This document shows, piece after piece, positions 17,767-26,541 of a stretch of 64,000 nt of DNA. The notes beneath the pieces were generated by a model. The model made no database searches. It was not told the DNA's origin and worked only from the letters and a program-made list of their open reading frames with translations. Source of the DNA: Nonomuraea africana (GTDB lineage Bacteria > Actinomycetota > Actinomycetes > Streptosporangiales > Streptosporangiaceae). Within the stretch, counting starts at the first letter, position 1, and the number at the start of each line of letters is the position of its first letter. The DNA lies in contig NZ_JADBEF010000001.1 in the NCBI RefSeq assembly GCF_014873535.1, positions 6,572,001-6,636,000 of the forward strand. Direction: 5' to 3'. Both the position numbers and the translations under genes were made by a program.

Positions 17767-18924
17767 GTGCCACTTCCTGTCCTGTCACTGATGCTGGTGG
17801 TCTTCAGCCTCACGACCGGCGAGTTCGTGATCGCCGGCATCCTCCCGGACGTAGCCGCCGACCTGTCGGTGTCGATCCCCGCCGCCGGCCTGCTGACGAC
17901 CGCCTACGCGCTGGGCATGATCGTCGGTGGCCCGGTGGTCACCGTGCTGACGGCGCGACTCGCCCGCAAACCGCTCGTCGTCGGCCTCATCACCGTGTCC
18001 GTACTCGGGAACCTCGGCTCCGCCGTGGCGCCCAACCACCCCGTCCTGCTGGTGTCGCGCTTCGCCGCCGGCCTGGTCGTGGCCACGTTCTTCGCCATCG
18101 CGATCGCCACCGCCGTCTCTATGGCGCCCCCGAACCGACAGGCCTCCACCGTGGCGAAGGTGGCCCTGGGTATGAACCTGGGCATCATCCTCGGCACCCC
18201 GATCGGCACCCTCATCGGCCAGAACCTCGGCTGGCGGGCGACCTTCGTCGCCGTTGCCGCGTTCAGCGCCGCCGCCTTGCTGATGGTGCTGCGGTTCGTC
18301 CCCGCCCAGCCCGCGGCCGAGACGGGACCGGTCCTCGGTGAGCTGCGCGTGTTCGCGAGCCGGGACGTCCAGCTCGCCATCGCCCTCACCGCGGTGGGCA
18401 ACGTGGGGGTCGTGACCGTCTTCACCTTCATCGCCCCCTTGCTCACCGACGTCAGCGAGTTCACTGGCGGTACGGTCCCGGTGCTGCTGCTGGTGTACGG
18501 CGCGGGCGCCACCGTCGGGAACTTCGTCGGCGGATGGTTGTCGGACCGCGCCCTGATGCCGTCGCTGGCTGGGCTGCTCGCCGTACTGGCAGGCGTCTTG
18601 GCGCTGTTCTGGCTCGTCAGCGGGTTCCAGGTGCCTGCGGCGATTCTGACCTTCGTCATGGGTGTCCTGGCCTTCGCGATCATCCCGGGCATGCAGACCC
18701 GCGTCATGACCACGGCCGGCGCGGCCCCGACACTGGCGGTGGCGGTCAACGCCTCGGGCTTCCAGCTCGCCGCCGCGTTCGCCGGATGGCTGGGCGGGTG
18801 GGTCATCACCGGCGATCTGGGACTGCGCTCGATCTTCCTCGTCGGCGCCCTGTTCACGGTGGCCGGCCTGGCCATCGCCTTGTACATCCTCCGCCGCGAC
18901 CGCCAACCAGCTGTGCATGCGTGA
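17767..18924 (+). CDS. MFS transporter, DHA1-type drug exporter
   Basis: Roughly 385-residue protein with twelve predicted hydrophobic segments. It shows the DHA1 pattern near helix 1 (FSLTTGEFVIAGILPDVAADL) and the motif-C-like GMNLGIILGTPIGTLIG in helix 5, resembling the Cml/ArsB-like multidrug group. The GTG at 17767 is favoured because GGAG ends eight bases upstream; the GTG at 17758 overlaps that site. It is probably repressed by the divergent MarR protein. Confidence 0.9.
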   Translation: MPLPVLSLMLVVFSLTTGEFVIAGILPDVAADLSVSIPAAGLLTTAYALGMIVGGPVVTVLTARLARKPLVVGLITVSVLGNLGSAVAPNHPVLLVSRFAAGLVVATFFAIAIATAVSMAPPNRQASTVAKVALGMNLGIILGTPIGTLIGQNLGWRATFVAVAAFSAAALLMVLRFVPAQPAAETGPVLGELRVFASRDVQLAIALTAVGNVGVVTVFTFIAPLLTDVSEFTGGTVPVLLLVYGAGATVGNFVGGWLSDRALMPSLAGLLAVLAGVLALFWLVSGFQVPAAILTFVMGVLAFAIIPGMQTRVMTTAGAAPTLAVAVNASGFQLAAAFAGWLGGWVITGDLGLRSIFLVGALFTVAGLAIALYILRRDRQPAVHA

Positions 18925-19027
18925 TGCCGTCGGAGCCATCCCTACCAGAGACACCCGGACCAGCGCAGCCCCGAGAAGACCCGACGTGACGACCCGCGAT
19001 CTCGCCATTCGGTTACCCGGCAGACGT

Positions 19028-19086
19028 CAACCGAGGCGTACGGCCAGGCCCTTCGAGGTGCTGTGAAGGGCCCGGCCGCTCGGTTG
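19028..19086. terminator. Bidirectional hairpin between convergent MFS and NlpC/P60 genes
   Basis: Outer arms CAACCGAG/CTCGGTTG and inner arms GGCCAGGCCCTTC/GAAGGGCCCGGCC (one mismatch) form a long interrupted stem. The segment GACGTCAACCG(A/G)GGCGTACGG occurs both at its left edge (19024) and inside the end of the NlpC gene (19094). Confidence 0.7.
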
Positions 19087-19097
19087 GACGGCTGACG

Positions 19098-20606
19098 TCA
19101 ACCGGGGCGTACGGCGCCGCGATAGCGGGGGCGGTAGTACGTGGAGTCGAGGAAGTCGGTCTTCTTGACCACGTCGCCCGTCTTGGGTGCGTGGATCATG
19201 ATCCCGTTGCCCAGGTAGAGGCCGACGTGAGTGGGGTCGCCGGTGCCGCCGCCGAAGAAGACGAGGTCGCCCCGGCGCAGGTCGGACAGGCGGATGCGCT
19301 TGCCCTGACGGAACTGGGTGCCGGTGTAGTGGCCGAGCTTCACCCCCGCTCGGGACCAGGCGTACAAGGTGAGGCCGGAGCAGTCGAAGCCGACTGTGCC
19401 CGCTCCTCGACCGATGCCCCGGCTGGGTCCTGCGGGGGTCCCGCCGCCCCAGGAGAAGGGGGTGCCCAGCCGGGCGATGGCGGCGGTGGCGGCCAGATCG
19501 CCCTTGGAGCGGGGACTTCTCTTCTTTCCGGGCGGCCTGTGGTCGCTGCGCTTTTTCGGGGTCGCTCTGTCGCGTGAGGGCGGCGTCCCTGGGCGTGTCC
19601 TGTCCGACGGGTGCACGCCGGGCCGTGTCCGATCCGCGGAAGGCGCACCCGCGGAAGGCGCACCTGGCCGAGGCCGATCCCCTACAGGCCAATTCGAGCG
19701 CGAGGGATCCATGGATGGCGCACCTGGTCCAGGCCGATCAAGCACAGGCCAGTCCGGGTGAGGGAGATCTATGGATGGCACATCCTGGCGATAACCATCC
19801 GTGAAGGGCCGGCCTGGGAGAAAGTGATTGTCCGAGGGGGTGGCGGGGTGGAGGCGCGCTGGGGCCGTGGGCGAGGAAGGGGCGGTCGACCAATCGGCGT
19901 AAGGATGGGCGGCGGCTGGCGTGACTCGCACGAGGGCTGTGGGATGAGGCGAGACCCTAAGCCATGACGGGGCGTGAGGGATGTGGTTCTGCCAACTGGC
20001 GAGCCAGGCGGAGATGGTGTCGTGGACTGCGGCTCGGGAGCCGGGGTCCGTGTCGCTCATGCGCATCACGGACCATGGCCTGGGCGTATCGGGCGTGGAG
20101 GCGGACCGCAGGTCGGACTCGGGCGAGGGCGACACCCGGCCAGGTGTGAGCCACCACGGCACCTGAACAGAAGCCGGCCTGGAAACCTGGCCCGAAGCTA
20201 GCCTGGGTACCTGCCTAGACACGAGCTGGGGCCCTGGCGTGGGATCAGCGGCGTGTCTGTGGCCTGGCGGCGCATCGGGGGCGAGTCTGTGTCCCGGCGT
20301 TGGGCTCGGCGTGGCCGGGTGCCAGGGCGGCGAGGCGGTTGGCGATTTTCGTTCGAGTGAGCAGGCTTGCGGTGGCAGGGTGATCGTTAGCTCGACGGTG
20401 GGGCTGGGGTCCTTGATGACGGGGCGTACGGCGTGGGTGAGGTGGGAGGCGGGGGTGTTGTCCTCCTGTCGCCATGCCTTCAGCAGCGGTGCGTAGGCGG
20501 CGGGCAAGGAGATCGTGCGCAGGCATGACGCCTGGGCAGGGATGATCGTCGCCGGGCCTGGTGAGGCGGCGCTCAGCGTTGCGAGAAAACCGATGGTGAG
20601 CCACAT
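19098..20606 (-). CDS. Secreted NlpC/P60 (C40) peptidoglycan hydrolase with long disordered N-terminus
   Basis: Predicted cell-wall endopeptidase of 502 residues. The N-terminus has a signal-like hydrophobic stretch ending near IIPAQA. Residues about 40-365 are Pro/Ser/Arg-rich with DRTRPG and RPGPGAPS repeats and no recognisable fold. The C40 domain follows: GFDCSGL with Cys409, THVGLYLG with His460, and MIHAPKTGD with His472. A perfect AGGAGG five bases before the ATG shows that the long N-terminus is really translated. A hairpin can mask that site. Confidence 0.9.
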   Translation of the reverse strand: MWLTIGFLATLSAASPGPATIIPAQASCLRTISLPAAYAPLLKAWRQEDNTPASHLTHAVRPVIKDPSPTVELTITLPPQACSLERKSPTASPPWHPATPSPTPGHRLAPDAPPGHRHAADPTPGPQLVSRQVPRLASGQVSRPASVQVPWWLTPGRVSPSPESDLRSASTPDTPRPWSVMRMSDTDPGSRAAVHDTISAWLASWQNHIPHAPSWLRVSPHPTALVRVTPAAAHPYADWSTAPSSPTAPARLHPATPSDNHFLPGRPFTDGYRQDVPSIDLPHPDWPVLDRPGPGAPSMDPSRSNWPVGDRPRPGAPSAGAPSADRTRPGVHPSDRTRPGTPPSRDRATPKKRSDHRPPGKKRSPRSKGDLAATAAIARLGTPFSWGGGTPAGPSRGIGRGAGTVGFDCSGLTLYAWSRAGVKLGHYTGTQFRQGKRIRLSDLRRGDLVFFGGGTGDPTHVGLYLGNGIMIHAPKTGDVVKKTDFLDSTYYRPRYRGAVRPG

Positions 20607-20640
20607 CAGAGCCTCCTGAGCATTGGAAGGGAGGCTCAGG
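20607..20640 (-). promoter_or_regulatory. Hairpin that would sequester the NlpC/P60 ribosome-binding site
   Basis: On the minus strand GAGCCTCC (RNA from 20637 to 20630) can pair with GGAGGCTC (20616-20609) across a 13-base loop. The second arm contains the AGGAGG ribosome site. Confidence 0.6.
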
Positions 20641-21104
20641 ATCGTGCGGAGGGGGTGTGGCTTGCCGGGCCGAGCGTGGTTCTGTGGACAGAGGTGCCAG
20701 ACGGGGCCGAGGGCTGTGGATCGTGCGAAGGCGGAACCAGGCGCTGGCTTGGGATCGCGGGAGGGCTAACCCAGGCGGTGGCTGAGGGTCGAGTGGCTAG
20801 GGGGTGACTGCGCCGCACACCGTGGCGACGGGCGGAGAGCGGCGATCTGGCCGATGCGCGTCGACCGGGCGACCGGCGGCGGGGCGGCGGCTGGGGCAGC
20901 TGCGGCTCGTCGCGGCCTGCCTACGCCTGTCACACCCGTCGCGGCAGTCTCCGGGGCCGTTTCGGTCCACCTCGGACCGTCGCCGTCCATCACCGCCCGT
21001 GGCGACAGTCTCCGCGGACCGTTGCGGTTCACCCTGAACCGTCGCCGCCCATCACCGCTCGAGGGCCGTCACGGACCGCCGCCGGCCGTCTCGATACCTC
21101 CGGA
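20641..21104. repeat. Intergenic region with one 60-base tandem duplication
   Basis: No credible gene. 20941-21000 is repeated at 21002-21060 (GCG(G/A)CAGTCTCCG...CATCACCGC) with about nine mismatches. I searched for a c-di-AMP riboswitch pattern ahead of the cell-wall hydrolase and did not recognise one. Confidence 0.65.
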
Positions 21105-21947
21105 CTACTTCTCCAGGTGTTCGGCGATCCGGGCGAAGGCTGTGATGTCCAGTTGCTCGCCGCGGGTCGACGGGTCCACCCCCGCCGCTCTCAACGCCTC
21201 CTCCGCCCGCCCAGGCGACCCGAACAACGACCCGAGCGCCGCCCGCAACGTTTTCCTCCGCTGCGCGAAAGCCGCGTCCACCACCGAGAACACCTGCTTC
21301 CGAGAAGCGCTGGTCACCGGCGGATCGCGGCGCTCCAGGGACACCAGCCCAGAGTCCACGTTGGGAACCGGCCAGAACACCGTCCTGCCCACCGGGCCCG
21401 CCCGCCTGACGTCGGCGTACCAGGCGGCCTTCGCGGACGGCACGCCGTACACCTTGGAGCCGGGCGGGGCAGCGAGGCGGTCGGCGACCTCGGCCTGCAC
21501 CATGACCAGGCCCTTGCGCAGCGAGGACAGCACCTCCAGCAGGTGGAGGACCACGGGCACGGAGACGTTGTACGGCAGGTTGGCGACCAGCGCTGTCGGG
21601 GTATAGCCGGAAAAGTCGTCGGGGCCCACCTTCAACGCGTCGGCACCGACGACCGTCAGCCTGTCACCGAGCCCTCGGGAGTCGACGGTCAGGGGAAGCT
21701 GCCCGGCCAGCACCGGGTCGATCTCGACGGCGACCACGTGCGCGACCTCGGGCAGCAACGCCAGAGTGAGCGAGCCCAGCCCAGGACCCACCTCGATCAC
21801 CACGTCGTCGGACGACAGCCCGGCCGTCCGCACGATGCGGCGGACGGTGCCGCCGTCGATCACGAAGTTCTGACCGAACTTCTTTGTCGGGCGAAGATCG
21901 AGCTTTTCCGCCAAATTACGTATTTCAATCGGCCCCAGCAGGCTCAC
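21105..21947 (-). CDS. ksgA: 16S rRNA (A1518/A1519) dimethyltransferase
   Basis: RsmA/KsgA dimethylates two adenines near the 3' end of 16S rRNA during 30S maturation. The 280-residue protein has KKFGQNFVID, the SAM motif VIEVGPGLGSLTLALL, NLPYNVSVPVVLHLL (the NLPY catalytic motif) and the C-terminal FAQRRKTLRAAL. The GTG at 21947 is chosen for its GGGGGAG ribosome site; an ATG at 21971 has none. Position beside the rpf, tatD and metG genes matches Streptomyces. Confidence 0.95.
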   Translation of the reverse strand: MSLLGPIEIRNLAEKLDLRPTKKFGQNFVIDGGTVRRIVRTAGLSSDDVVIEVGPGLGSLTLALLPEVAHVVAVEIDPVLAGQLPLTVDSRGLGDRLTVVGADALKVGPDDFSGYTPTALVANLPYNVSVPVVLHLLEVLSSLRKGLVMVQAEVADRLAAPPGSKVYGVPSAKAAWYADVRRAGPVGRTVFWPVPNVDSGLVSLERRDPPVTSASRKQVFSVVDAAFAQRRKTLRAALGSLFGSPGRAEEALRAAGVDPSTRGEQLDITAFARIAEHLEK

Positions 21948-22030
21948 AATGGCACTCCCCCTATCACCCATTCAGTCTCGCGCATCCGTGAGGCATCGAA
22001 GAACCGGAGGGTAGGAGGGAGGATGGGGAG

Positions 22031-23560
22031 ATGAAGCCGATGGGCCCCGCACCCCTGCGTCCCACCGATGCGCGCCAGATCGGGCCGTACCGCCTGCTCG
22101 GGCGCATCGGCGAGGGCGGCATGGGCACGGTGTTCCTGGCCATCGCCCCCACGGGACGGCCGGTCGCGGTCAAGGTGGTGAAGGCGGAGTTCGCCAACCA
22201 GAAGGGATTCGCCGCGCGATTCCACGCGGAGGTGGACAACGCGCGCAGAGTCGCCTCCTTCTGCACCGCGCAGGTGCTCGACAACGGCAACGACAGCGCG
22301 GGCAGGCCGTACATGGTGACCGAGTACATCGCGGGCGTGCCGCTGTCGGAGCAGATCAGCGAGTTCGGCGCGCTGGAGCCCGCCGCGCTGCACGGGGTGG
22401 CGCTGGGGGTGGCCGCCGCGCTGGCCGCCATCCACGTGGCGGGGCTGGTGCACCGCGATCTGAAACCGGCCAACGTCATCCTGTCGATGTCGGGCCCGAG
22501 GGTGATCGACTTCGGCATCTCCCGCGCGCTCGACCGTGAGAGCAACTTCACGCTCTCGGGCGAGCTGCTGGGCAGCCCGGGCTGGTGGGCGCCCGAGCAG
22601 GTGCGGGGTCAGCAGATCACGCCGGCGGCGGACATCTTCACCTGGGGGTGCCTGGTGGCGTACGCGGGCAGCGGCCGCCACCCGTTCGGGCGCGGCGACG
22701 CGGTCACGCTGGCCACCAGGGTGCTGCACCAGACCCCCGACCTCGGCGCGCTGCCCGCGCCGCTCAACGACCTCGTACGGCGGGCGACCGCGATGGATCC
22801 GCTGCTCCGCCCCACCGCCCAGGACCTGCTCCTGGCACTGGTCGGCGGGCGCCTGCCCACCCGCGACCAGTCCACCCGCGACCAGTCCACCCGCGGCCAG
22901 TCCACAGGCGAGTCCACGCGCGTCGCCACCGATCTCCTCGACCGGAACTGGGCGCCCCCGCCCAACGTCGCCGACACCGCCGTGCGGTCCACGTCGATCC
23001 TGCGGCAGGACAGGGAGCAGGCGCCCCCGCCGCCGCCGGAGAAGGCGCGGCCGAAGAGCAGGCGCTGGCTGGCGGCGGCGGCCGCCGCCGCGGTCGCGCT
23101 GATCGTCACGATCGTCGTCCTGCTCGTCGGCAACCCGTCCGAGCCCCCCTCGGCGCCGCGGGGAGCCCCCACCCTCGTCGCGCCCGACTCGGGCAGGCGG
23201 TTCAACCTCGGCACCGCACTCGACGATCCGCAGTTCCTCCTCACCGGTCAGCCCCGCTGCGGCCTGACCGACTACCAGGGCACGAGACCCGCCAACGGCA
23301 GGTTCTGTGTGATCGGCTGGGCCATGCTGAACCCCGGCGGCACCCAGCGGGCGATCGGCTCCTCCGGCGTCACGCTCGTCGACGACAGGGGCGCCAGGCA
23401 CCAGGCCGCGGCCGCCTCCACCAAGCTGCCCGCCACCGTCGCGCCGGGCGAGCGGATCGACGGGGTCTTCGTCTTCGACCTGCCGCCCCAGCGGCTGCCC
23501 TCGATGCTGGAGGGCACGCTGATGCAGGGCGGCCGGCGAATCGAGGTGCGTCTGTCGTGA
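22031..23560 (+). CDS. Transmembrane serine/threonine protein kinase (PknB-like)
   Basis: 509 residues. The N-terminal kinase domain has RIGEGGMGTVFLA, the VAVKVV lysine, HRDLKPANV, DFG and APEQ. A Pro/Thr-rich linker with STRDQSTRDQSTRGQ repeats follows. One membrane helix lies near residues 346-365 after RPKSRRW. The outer domain of about 140 residues has two cysteines (QPRCGL, GRFCVIG) and resembles DUF4352-like beta folds. AGGAGGGAGG precedes the ATG by eight bases. Its stop overlaps the next start (GTGA), linking the kinase to an exported beta-propeller. Confidence 0.92.
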   Translation: MKPMGPAPLRPTDARQIGPYRLLGRIGEGGMGTVFLAIAPTGRPVAVKVVKAEFANQKGFAARFHAEVDNARRVASFCTAQVLDNGNDSAGRPYMVTEYIAGVPLSEQISEFGALEPAALHGVALGVAAALAAIHVAGLVHRDLKPANVILSMSGPRVIDFGISRALDRESNFTLSGELLGSPGWWAPEQVRGQQITPAADIFTWGCLVAYAGSGRHPFGRGDAVTLATRVLHQTPDLGALPAPLNDLVRRATAMDPLLRPTAQDLLLALVGGRLPTRDQSTRDQSTRGQSTGESTRVATDLLDRNWAPPPNVADTAVRSTSILRQDREQAPPPPPEKARPKSRRWLAAAAAAAVALIVTIVVLLVGNPSEPPSAPRGAPTLVAPDSGRRFNLGTALDDPQFLLTGQPRCGLTDYQGTRPANGRFCVIGWAMLNPGGTQRAIGSSGVTLVDDRGARHQAAAASTKLPATVAPGERIDGVFVFDLPPQRLPSMLEGTLMQGGRRIEVRLS

Positions 23561-24705
23561 TCCGCACCCTGCTGACCCTGGTTCTCTTAGTGAGCGGCCT
23601 GTCCGGACAGACGACCGTGGGAGCGTGCACGGGCGACGTCGTCGTGGGCGACCCCTTCGACGCGGCGGGCTCGGTCCACCGCCTGTCCGGCGGCGCGTTC
23701 GTCCCCGTCGCGCCGCCCGAGTTGGGCAAGGCTGACGCTTTCGGCTGGTCGGTGGCGATGGCCGAGGTCGACGGCGACGGCTGCGACGACCTGCTCGTCG
23801 GCGCGCCGTACGCCGACGTGGACGGCAAGAAGGACGCGGGAGCCGCCTACCTGCTGACCAGCAAGGGCGCCAAGGTACGGCTGACCGCCCCCGAGCCCCA
23901 GCAGGACGCCCATTTCGGCTGGACGGTGGCCGCGAAGGGCAACCTGGTGGCGGTGTCGGCCCCGTACGAGGATCTGGCAGACGTGAAGGACTCCGGCGCG
24001 GTCTACGTCCGCAGGGGCGAGGCGCCGCTGCGCAGGATCGGCCAGGACACGCCCGACGTGCCAGGCAATCCCGAGGTGGGCGACCAGTACGGCTGGGCGC
24101 TGGCCTTCGGCGCGGGAAACAGCCTGGTCGTGGGCGTGCCGTACGAGAACGACGACGGCGACGGCGTCCAGGTCGAGGCGGGCAAGCTCGACTCGGGCTC
24201 GGTGACCCTGCTCGCCGACATCACCGCCCAGCGGCTCTCGGGCACCAAGTGGGAGCCGCCGGACCGCGCGGCGGGCGACAGGTTCGGCTACGCGGTCGCC
24301 TACGTCGAGGGCGCGGGCATCGCGGTCGGCGCGCCGCAGGGCGGCTTCGTGCAGCTGTTCGACAATGCGGTCAAGCCGACGAGGAAGGTGACGGGCGAGG
24401 GCGCGTTCGGCTTCTCCCTCGCCGCCTCGCGGGACGGCAGGCTCGCCGTCGGCGCGCCCTTCGCGGGAGGCACCGGCGCGGTGCGCATCCTGTCGGTGGC
24501 CGACGAGTCCGTCGACCGGCTCCTGACGCCCGCGCAGGGTGCGAGGTTCGGCTGGTCGGTCACCTTCTCGGGCAACCAGCTGGTCGCGGGCGCCCCCGAC
24601 GACCAGCCGTACGGCACGATGGGCATCGCGGGGCGCAACGCCGACACCGTCGAGCTGCTCAAGCCCCCGAAGGGCGCCGAGTTCGGCGCCTCCGTGGCTA
24701 GCTGA
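23557..24705 (+). CDS. Secreted FG-GAP/integrin-like beta-propeller protein
   Basis: 382 residues with an N-terminal signal (LLTLVLLVSGLSG). About six repeats of the FG-GAP type follow (FGWSVAMAEVDGDGCDDLLVGAP, HFGWTVAAKGNLVAVSAP, YGWALAFGAGNSLVVGVP, FGYAVAYVEGAGIAVGAP, FGFSLAAS, FGWSVTFSGNQLVAGAP). One repeat carries the Ca-binding DGDGCDD. The GTG overlaps the kinase stop, so the two are co-translated; a role as ligand or partner of the kinase outer domain is inference. The 3' end overlaps the convergent rpf gene by eight bases. Confidence 0.88.
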   Translation: MIRTLLTLVLLVSGLSGQTTVGACTGDVVVGDPFDAAGSVHRLSGGAFVPVAPPELGKADAFGWSVAMAEVDGDGCDDLLVGAPYADVDGKKDAGAAYLLTSKGAKVRLTAPEPQQDAHFGWTVAAKGNLVAVSAPYEDLADVKDSGAVYVRRGEAPLRRIGQDTPDVPGNPEVGDQYGWALAFGAGNSLVVGVPYENDDGDGVQVEAGKLDSGSVTLLADITAQRLSGTKWEPPDRAAGDRFGYAVAYVEGAGIAVGAPQGGFVQLFDNAVKPTRKVTGEGAFGFSLAASRDGRLAVGAPFAGGTGAVRILSVADESVDRLLTPAQGARFGWSVTFSGNQLVAGAPDDQPYGTMGIAGRNADTVELLKPPKGAEFGASVAS

Positions 24706-25618
24706 ACAGCCGGGCGCCGCAGTGCGGCCACTGCGCCTGCCAGCGCCCGCCCACCCGCTGGTAGAGCAGCTGCGCCCGGTAGGTCTGCTCCTCGGCCGGC
24801 CAGACGTGCGGCGTGCTCACGCCGCCCACCGCCAGCCACATCTGCAGGCCGAACTGGTACAGGCCGTAGTAGGGCCCTGAGGGGTTGAAGGCGCGCGGAT
24901 CGCCTCCCGACTCGCACGCGGCGAGCGCCGCCCAGTTGAGCGCCGCCACCTCCGGCCGGATCGGGATCGTGTGCGGCGGCGCGACGGGGCCCGGCGCGTC
25001 GACCCTGATGACCGTGCCGCGGCGGGGAAAGCTGTCGAGCGGCGGGGTGATCCGGTAGCCGTCGCCGTAGCGCACCCGGTTCTCCCGCAGCACGCCCCTC
25101 ACGGTGGCGCTGGTGGTCGTGGTGGTGAGGCGGCGGCCGTTCGCGATCACATGGACCCGGCGCGGGGTCAGCATCGTCACCGACATCCCCGACAGCGGCA
25201 CCGTGCCTTCCCTCGAGACCGACAGCCTGCTGCCCGTGTGCTTGATGGCGAGCTCGTCGAGCGCGCCGCCGACGCTCATGGCGGTGACGACGTGCCTGGC
25301 GGTACGGCCGTCCACGGTCAGGGTGATCGGGCGGGCGTGGCGGACCACGATCGTCGCCCCGTCGCTGATCGGGGTGTGGGCGTCAGGGTGGAGGTAGTCG
25401 TTGTCGCCCAGCGAGACCCCCGCCTCCTCGAGCACCTCGCCGACCGTGCCCGCGGTGCTGCGCAGCGCCATGGCCTTGCCGTCCACGACCAGCGCGACGT
25501 CGTCGCCCGATCCGGCGACGACCGAACCGACCAGCGCGAGCGCGGCGGCCCCGTACCCGGCCATCGCCCACCCCGAGCCCCAGGCGGATCTGGGTGCGCG
25601 GCGTCGTCCTCTAGCCAT
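24698..25618 (-). CDS. rpfB: Resuscitation-promoting factor-like muralytic enzyme (DUF348 repeats, no G5)
   Basis: Predicted exported lysozyme-like transglycosylase. After a membrane anchor (residues about 17-37) come three DUF348 repeats (VALVVDGKAMALRSTAGTVGEVL, ITLTVDGRTARHVVTAMSVGGAL, VHVIANGRRLTTTTTSATVRGVL). The C-terminal Rpf-like domain follows: LNWAALAACESGGDPRAFNPSG with the catalytic Glu, then YYGLYQFGLQMWLAVGG. The G5 domain of mycobacterial RpfB is absent; the third DUF348 leads almost directly to the catalytic domain. The start is ATG at 25618, or the GTG just before it. Confidence 0.9.
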   Translation of the reverse strand: MARGRRRAPRSAWGSGWAMAGYGAAALALVGSVVAGSGDDVALVVDGKAMALRSTAGTVGEVLEEAGVSLGDNDYLHPDAHTPISDGATIVVRHARPITLTVDGRTARHVVTAMSVGGALDELAIKHTGSRLSVSREGTVPLSGMSVTMLTPRRVHVIANGRRLTTTTTSATVRGVLRENRVRYGDGYRITPPLDSFPRRGTVIRVDAPGPVAPPHTIPIRPEVAALNWAALAACESGGDPRAFNPSGPYYGLYQFGLQMWLAVGGVSTPHVWPAEEQTYRAQLLYQRVGGRWQAQWPHCGARLFS

Positions 25619-25652
25619 CACCCGCGCGAGGTTAGCCGAGGACGGCCGGGAC

Positions 25653-26510
25653 TCACTGGGAGATGCCGAAGACCGTCTCTCCGTTGGCGTTCACGGCTTC
25701 GCACAGCTCGTCGACTGGCACATCCTTGACCTCGGCCACACACCGCAGGGTGAGCGGCATGAGGAAGGGCGCGTTGGGCCTGCCGCGGTGCGGGACCGGC
25801 GGCAGGTACGGCGCGTCGGTCTCGACCAGGATCAGCTCCTTGGGCGCGACCCTGGCCGCCTCGCGCAGGTATGCGGCGTTCTTGTAGGTGACGGGCCCGG
25901 AGAAGGACATGAAATATCCGGCCTCGACGCACTTCTTGGCCATTTCGGCGTCGCCCGAGTAACTGTGGAAGACCACGCGATCGGGCGCCCCCTCGGCGGC
26001 GAGCACCTTGAGCACGTCGTCGTGCGCGTCGCGGTCGTGGATGACCAGTGCCTTCCCGGTGCGCTTGGCGATCTCGATGTGCGCGCGGAAGCTGGCGTGC
26101 TGGTCGTCCTTCGAGGCCCAGTCGCGGTAGTAGTCGAGCCCTGTCTCGCCGATCGCCCGCACGCCGGGCTCACCCGCCAGCGCCTCGATCTCGGCCAGCA
26201 CCTCGGGCGTGGCCGCGTGCGCCTCGTTCGGGTGGATGGCCACGCCCGCGTAGACGTCGTCGTGGCCGGCGGCCACCCGCGCGCCCCAGACCGACGACGG
26301 CAGGTCGTAGCCGATCGTCACGAGCCTGGTGACCCCGGCCGCGCGGGAGTCGGCCAGGATGCTCTCCACGCTGGCCGAGGCCGCCTGCGCGGCCTGGGCC
26401 ACGGGGTCCCCCGACGAGGCCTGCCTGTTGCCCACCATGATGTCGAGGTGGCAGTGACTGTCGAAGACGGGCGTGCTCAGCGGCTCTGGCGCGACGGGAA
26501 GCTTGCTCAC
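25653..26510 (-). CDS. tatD: TatD-family metal-dependent hydrolase
   Basis: TIM-barrel deoxyribonuclease/hydrolase family. The 285-residue protein has the metal motif DSHCHLD near residue 17, GETGLDYYRD, VIHDRDAHDD, VFHSYSGD and the conserved VETDAPYL. GTG start at 26510. It lies between metG and the rpf gene, a conserved actinobacterial order. Confidence 0.93.
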   Translation of the reverse strand: MSKLPVAPEPLSTPVFDSHCHLDIMVGNRQASSGDPVAQAAQAASASVESILADSRAAGVTRLVTIGYDLPSSVWGARVAAGHDDVYAGVAIHPNEAHAATPEVLAEIEALAGEPGVRAIGETGLDYYRDWASKDDQHASFRAHIEIAKRTGKALVIHDRDAHDDVLKVLAAEGAPDRVVFHSYSGDAEMAKKCVEAGYFMSFSGPVTYKNAAYLREAARVAPKELILVETDAPYLPPVPHRGRPNAPFLMPLTLRCVAEVKDVPVDELCEAVNANGETVFGISQ

Positions 26511-26541
26511 TCACCCAAAGGTACCGGGGAGAATCAGCTCC

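Noticed and set aside
20607..21104. c-di-AMP (ydaO) riboswitch ahead of the NlpC/P60 gene
   Set aside because: Such riboswitches are common before actinobacterial wall hydrolases, but I could not identify the conserved core segments here.
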